This document shows, one piece after another, positions 6,536 through 8,625 of a stretch of DNA of 8,625 bases; the stretch's first letter is position 1, and each line of letters opens with the position of its first letter. The stretch is from Planctomycetota bacterium. GTDB lineage: Bacteria; Planctomycetota; Phycisphaerae; WQYP01; JAJZKY01. The stretch spans positions 1-8,625 of the forward strand of contig JAJZKY010000164.1 of NCBI GenBank assembly GCA_021803885.1. The letters are read 5' to 3'. The notes beneath the pieces were generated by a model that was not told where the DNA came from, did no database searches, and saw only the letters and a program-made list of their open reading frames with translations. Position numbers and translations under genes: made by a program.

Positions 6536-6883
6536 CTAAACCGCCAGGGGCGGCGCAAAGGTGCGCTCGGGGCGGCGCCAGTCGATGCCTTCCAGAAGCA
6601 TCGATAACTGAGCGCGGCTCAGTGCCACCGTTCCGCTGTCTGCCTTCGGCCACACGAAACGTCCGCGTTCCAGGCGCTTCGTGAACAGACAAAGCCCGTC
6701 ACCATCAAACCACAACAACTTGACCTGGTCGCCGCGCCGGCCACGAAAGACGAAGACATGACCGGAATAAGGCTGCGCGTTGAGCACCGTCTGCACCTGA
6801 GCAGTCAAACCATAGAAGCCGCGCCGCATATCGGTCACGCCGGCGGCGATCCAGATCCTGGTTCCTGTGCGCAGATCGATCAC
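6536..6883 (-). CDS. tnpB: IS66 family accessory protein TnpB (Orf2)
   Basis: Intact 115-residue protein with the family signatures: R-I-W-I-A-.-G-V-T-D-M-R-.-G-F near the start, G-H-V-F-V-F-R-G-R-R-G-D in the middle, then KLLWFDGDGLCLFTKRLERG and F-.-W-P. The length is normal. Its ATG overlaps the tnpA stop as ATGA (6883-6880), so the two were translationally coupled. TnpB is needed for IS66 transposition, but its exact activity is unsettled. It is the only member of the tnpABC set here without damage. Confidence 0.92.
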   Translation of the reverse strand: MIDLRTGTRIWIAAGVTDMRRGFYGLTAQVQTVLNAQPYSGHVFVFRGRRGDQVKLLWFDGDGLCLFTKRLERGRFVWPKADSGTVALSRAQLSMLLEGIDWRRPERTFAPPLAV

Positions 6884-7295
6884 GGTCGCAGGCTCTCCAA
6901 CACTACCCGCAACAATGCCGCATCCACACCGCTTTCCACGTCAATCTTCACGCGCCCGGACAACTCGATATGAATAGCGCCACCCGGTATCGCGGCCAGG
7001 GGCTGGATGGAACTCGTCTCTGTGGCAGCCGCATCCACGGTAACGGCGCTTGCCTCTGCCGAGGAAAGAACCACGGGCAACAATGTTGCAGACCTCTGCC
7101 CCTTCGGCTCCGGCTTGCCCTTGAGATAGGCTCGGCGCCAATCGAAAACTTGATGTGAGTTCATGCCTTCGGCCTGCGCACCTTCGCCACGCTAGCCCCG
7201 GGCTGAAAGGTCAACTCCACGATCCGGCGCTTCTCAGCAACCGTTCGGTAAACCCGCTTCCCGATGACCGATGGCAGACCATCTTCATGGTCCAT
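6880..7295 (-). pseudogene. tnpA: IS66 TnpA (Orf1, HTH protein) with a one-base deletion
   Basis: From ATG at 7295 the minus strand reads MDHEDGLPSVIGKRVYRTVA, EKRRIVELTFQPGASVAKV, then leaves the expected frame and hits TGA. The proper continuation, A-Q-A-E-G followed by MNSHQVFDWRRAYLKGK, is in the next frame from 7164 onward. Restoring one G near 7179 (GTGGCGCAGGCC instead of GTGCGCAGGCC) rebuilds a typical TnpA of about 138 residues with its helix-turn-helix (E-K-R-R-I-V-E...N-S-H-Q-V-F-D-W-R-R). The 94-residue downstream frame alone would lack the first helices. A sequencing error is the alternative. Confidence 0.8.
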
Positions 7296-7323
7296 GAACC
7301 CATCGTTCAGCGCCAGGCCGCCG

Positions 7324-7353
7324 CCGATCCAGATGGAATCTCCGAACGCTTAC
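7324..7353 (-). repeat. IS66 terminal inverted repeat, tnpA side
   Basis: Read on the minus strand from 7353: GTAAGCGTTCGGAGATTCC. It pairs with the repeat at 5435-5464 (24/30 identical) and lies 28 bases upstream of the tnpA ATG. Confidence 0.85.
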
Positions 7354-7734
7354 CGCCAAGCCTTCCGAACATCCAGGAGCTTGGGCGGCTTCTGTCTGGT
7401 CTTTTGCTCTCTACAAGGGCTGGGATTCCACTTCGGCAACTATCACCTATCGATGGAAACGCCGGACTGTGGATCGATGCCTTGGCCGGAGCGTTTCCGC
7501 TTCACTCATTGACATTGCGACATCGTGCAAGGCGGGCTGTTCTTTAGGAAAGAACAACTTGACCGCACGGTCTCTGGAAAGAGCAGAATTGCGAACCCTG
7601 TAGCCAGTTGAACTCGGCTTTCCGATCGCTGTCTGATGCAATCCGTCCCGTTCAACTTTGGCTGCATCTTCCTGCGACACTGCACGGATTCTCGCTCCTC
7701 CCGAGATGCGATCCAGGCAATCTGGCGCCGCTTC
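7354..7734. other. Region without a recognisable gene, between IS66 and the permease gene
   Basis: No frame on either strand gives a product I recognise, and I do not see the continuation of the GH51-like fragment cut at 5435. A short perfect inverted repeat TGTTCTTT-AGG-AAAGAACA lies at 7538-7556, about 180 bases past the permease stop. It has no T tract, so a terminator role is doubtful. Confidence 0.4.
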
Positions 7735-8625
7735 CTATTCACTGCGCAATGCCTCCTGCGGTTTGAGCAGAGCAGCACGGCGCGCAGGGATCAAAGACGC
7801 TATGAGCGCCACGACAAGGATTGCTATGGCTGCCAGCACCAAGACTGCCGGGTTGAACGGACTCACCTCGAATAAGAACGCGCGCAGAAAACGAGTCGCG
7901 AATACCGCTCCCATGAGTCCGATCGCGCAGCCCATCACGCCCAGCTTGACTCCGAAGTTTAGAACCAGGCGTAGTAAGTCGCTGCGCGTTGCGCCCAGCG
8001 CCATCCGGATAGCGAACTCGTGACTGCGCTGCAATACGGAAAAAGCGATCACACAGTAAACGCCCAGCAGGGCCAGCAATATCGCGGCGCCCGCAAAAAT
8101 GGAAATTATGGCCGTATTGAAGCGCCGAGATCCCTCCCCCTCACGCACCAGTTCTTCCATGGTCGCAACATGAGTCAGCGGTAGTTGCGGATCGAGCGAC
8201 CGAACCACGCTGCGAAGGTCTGCAGCCATCTGATCCGAGGGCAACGCTCCGCGCCACACAATCGTGCCGTAGTTGCCGTACAACATGCCCGGAGGCGCAA
8301 ACTTGCCGATGGCGGGCTTGAGCTGAGACGCCGGCTGGTAATACTGGGGTGCCGTGGGTTCCGCAGGGCCGCTCTGCTTGAAGTCGCCCACCTCCCCGAC
8401 CACCGTGAGCCAGGGCATCGGCGATCCCGCCACGCCGATATAGAGCCGCTTTCCAATGGGATCTTGATTGGGCCAGTACTTCTCGGCCAAGGCGCGGTTC
8501 ACGATGACCACCAGCGGAGCGCTGGCCGCGTCCGAGTCGCGAAAAGACCGCCCGCGCAGCAGAGGTATGCCTGCGGCCCGAAAGTAGTCGCCAAAAACCC
8601 GGCCGTTCCACGCCAGATTCAGGCG
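7735..8625 (-). CDS. MacB/FtsX-type orphan ABC permease (ADOP-like), N-terminal part outside window
   Basis: The frame is open from the window edge to a stop at 7737-7735 (296 residues, C-terminal part). It opens with the end of a MacB-like periplasmic domain (V-F-G-D-Y-F-R-A-A-G-I-P-L-L-R-G-R-.-F, then V-I-V-N-.-A-L-A-.-K-Y-W-P, D-P-I-G-K-R). The FtsX domain follows, with three predicted membrane spans at visible residues about 169-196, 222-244 and 259-279. The cytoplasmic loop R-S-H-E-F-A-I-R-M-A-L-G-A and the closing IPARRAALLKPQEALRSE are typical. Acidobacteriota carry many such stand-alone duplicated permeases (ADOP) without a fused ATPase; the substrate is unknown. Membership of ADOP rather than ordinary MacB is inferred, since the N-terminal duplicate is not visible. 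The frame shows no damage. Confidence 0.85.
   Translation of the reverse strand, partial: RLNLAWNGRVFGDYFRAAGIPLLRGRSFRDSDAASAPLVVIVNRALAEKYWPNQDPIGKRLYIGVAGSPMPWLTVVGEVGDFKQSGPAEPTAPQYYQPASQLKPAIGKFAPPGMLYGNYGTIVWRGALPSDQMAADLRSVVRSLDPQLPLTHVATMEELVREGEGSRRFNTAIISIFAGAAILLALLGVYCVIAFSVLQRSHEFAIRMALGATRSDLLRLVLNFGVKLGVMGCAIGLMGAVFATRFLRAFLFEVSPFNPAVLVLAAIAILVVALIASLIPARRAALLKPQEALRSE

Larger units (their letters stand above)
5435..7353 (-). mobile_element. Degenerate IS66-family insertion sequence (1919 bp)
   Basis: Both ends carry IS66-type terminal inverted repeats starting GTAAGCG. Inside, in order on the minus strand, are tnpA (frameshifted), tnpB (intact) and tnpC (5' part deleted). Full IS66 elements are usually about 2.5 kb, so the missing tnpC portion explains the short length. 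The expected 8-bp target duplication is not seen: the flanks are TGCTCACG (left) and CGCCAAGC (right). The element is unlikely to move by itself. Confidence 0.85.

Noticed and set aside
5427..7361. 8-bp target site duplication flanking IS66
   Set aside because: TGCTCACG and CGCCAAGC do not match, even allowing small boundary shifts.
7538..7556. Hairpin TGTTCTTT-AGG-AAAGAACA as the permease terminator
   Set aside because: No T tract follows on either strand, and it lies about 180 bases past the stop; kept only as a note.
1..8625. CRISPR array, tRNA, rRNA or riboswitch
   Set aside because: No regularly spaced repeats, cloverleaf-like segments or known RNA motifs were seen on reading either strand.

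Overview
The window looks like an accessory region of a bacterial chromosome, most likely from an Acidobacteriota (Terriglobia) soil organism. The main evidence is the truncated permease gene at the right edge. It has the MacB-like periplasmic domain plus C-terminal FtsX domain of the orphan permeases (ADOP family) that are expanded in that phylum. Moderately high GC and a probable arabinofuranosidase remnant fit this. The assignment is an inference from protein character, not a database match.

Layout. (1) Positions 1-3057, + strand, hold two tandem genes with a DUF4157 (eCIS core, HExxH) domain and unrelated C-terminal regions. The first lacks its 5' end. Its C-terminus carries a motif pair (HPTLVGGDP and SGHFRPP) that I cannot assign to a named toxin class. 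The second is complete (663 aa) and ends in a region with a GHH/LGG/NLAPF/N..H nuclease-like motif. A strong terminator candidate lies about 50 bases past its stop. (2) Positions 3105-5434 are a gene graveyard: a short unassigned reading frame, a tyrosine recombinase fragment with Trp replaced by TGA (- strand), a GIY-YIG gene split by an in-frame TGA, an unrecognised frame with strongly coding-like codon use and no clear start, a small IS481/IS3-type transposase remnant, and a probable GH51 fragment that stops at the IS66 end. (3) Positions 5435-7353 are an IS66-family element on the - strand with both terminal inverted repeats visible. Its tnpB is intact, tnpA has a one-base frameshift, and tnpC has lost its 5' third or more. 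No 8-bp target duplication is seen. (4) Positions 7354-7734 hold no recognisable gene. (5) Positions 7735-8625, - strand, are the C-terminal part of the ADOP-like permease.

How the parts relate. The two DUF4157 genes are the functional core. They share a near-identical 52-residue segment at the start of the domain (about 89% DNA identity over 160 bases by eye) but differ completely after the domain, as expected for a polymorphic effector family that swaps payloads. DUF4157 proteins are known as a class linked to extracellular contractile injection systems, but no injection-system structural gene and no recognisable immunity gene lies in this window. The decayed integrase and transposases next door suggest an integration hot spot where cargo has been gained and lost.
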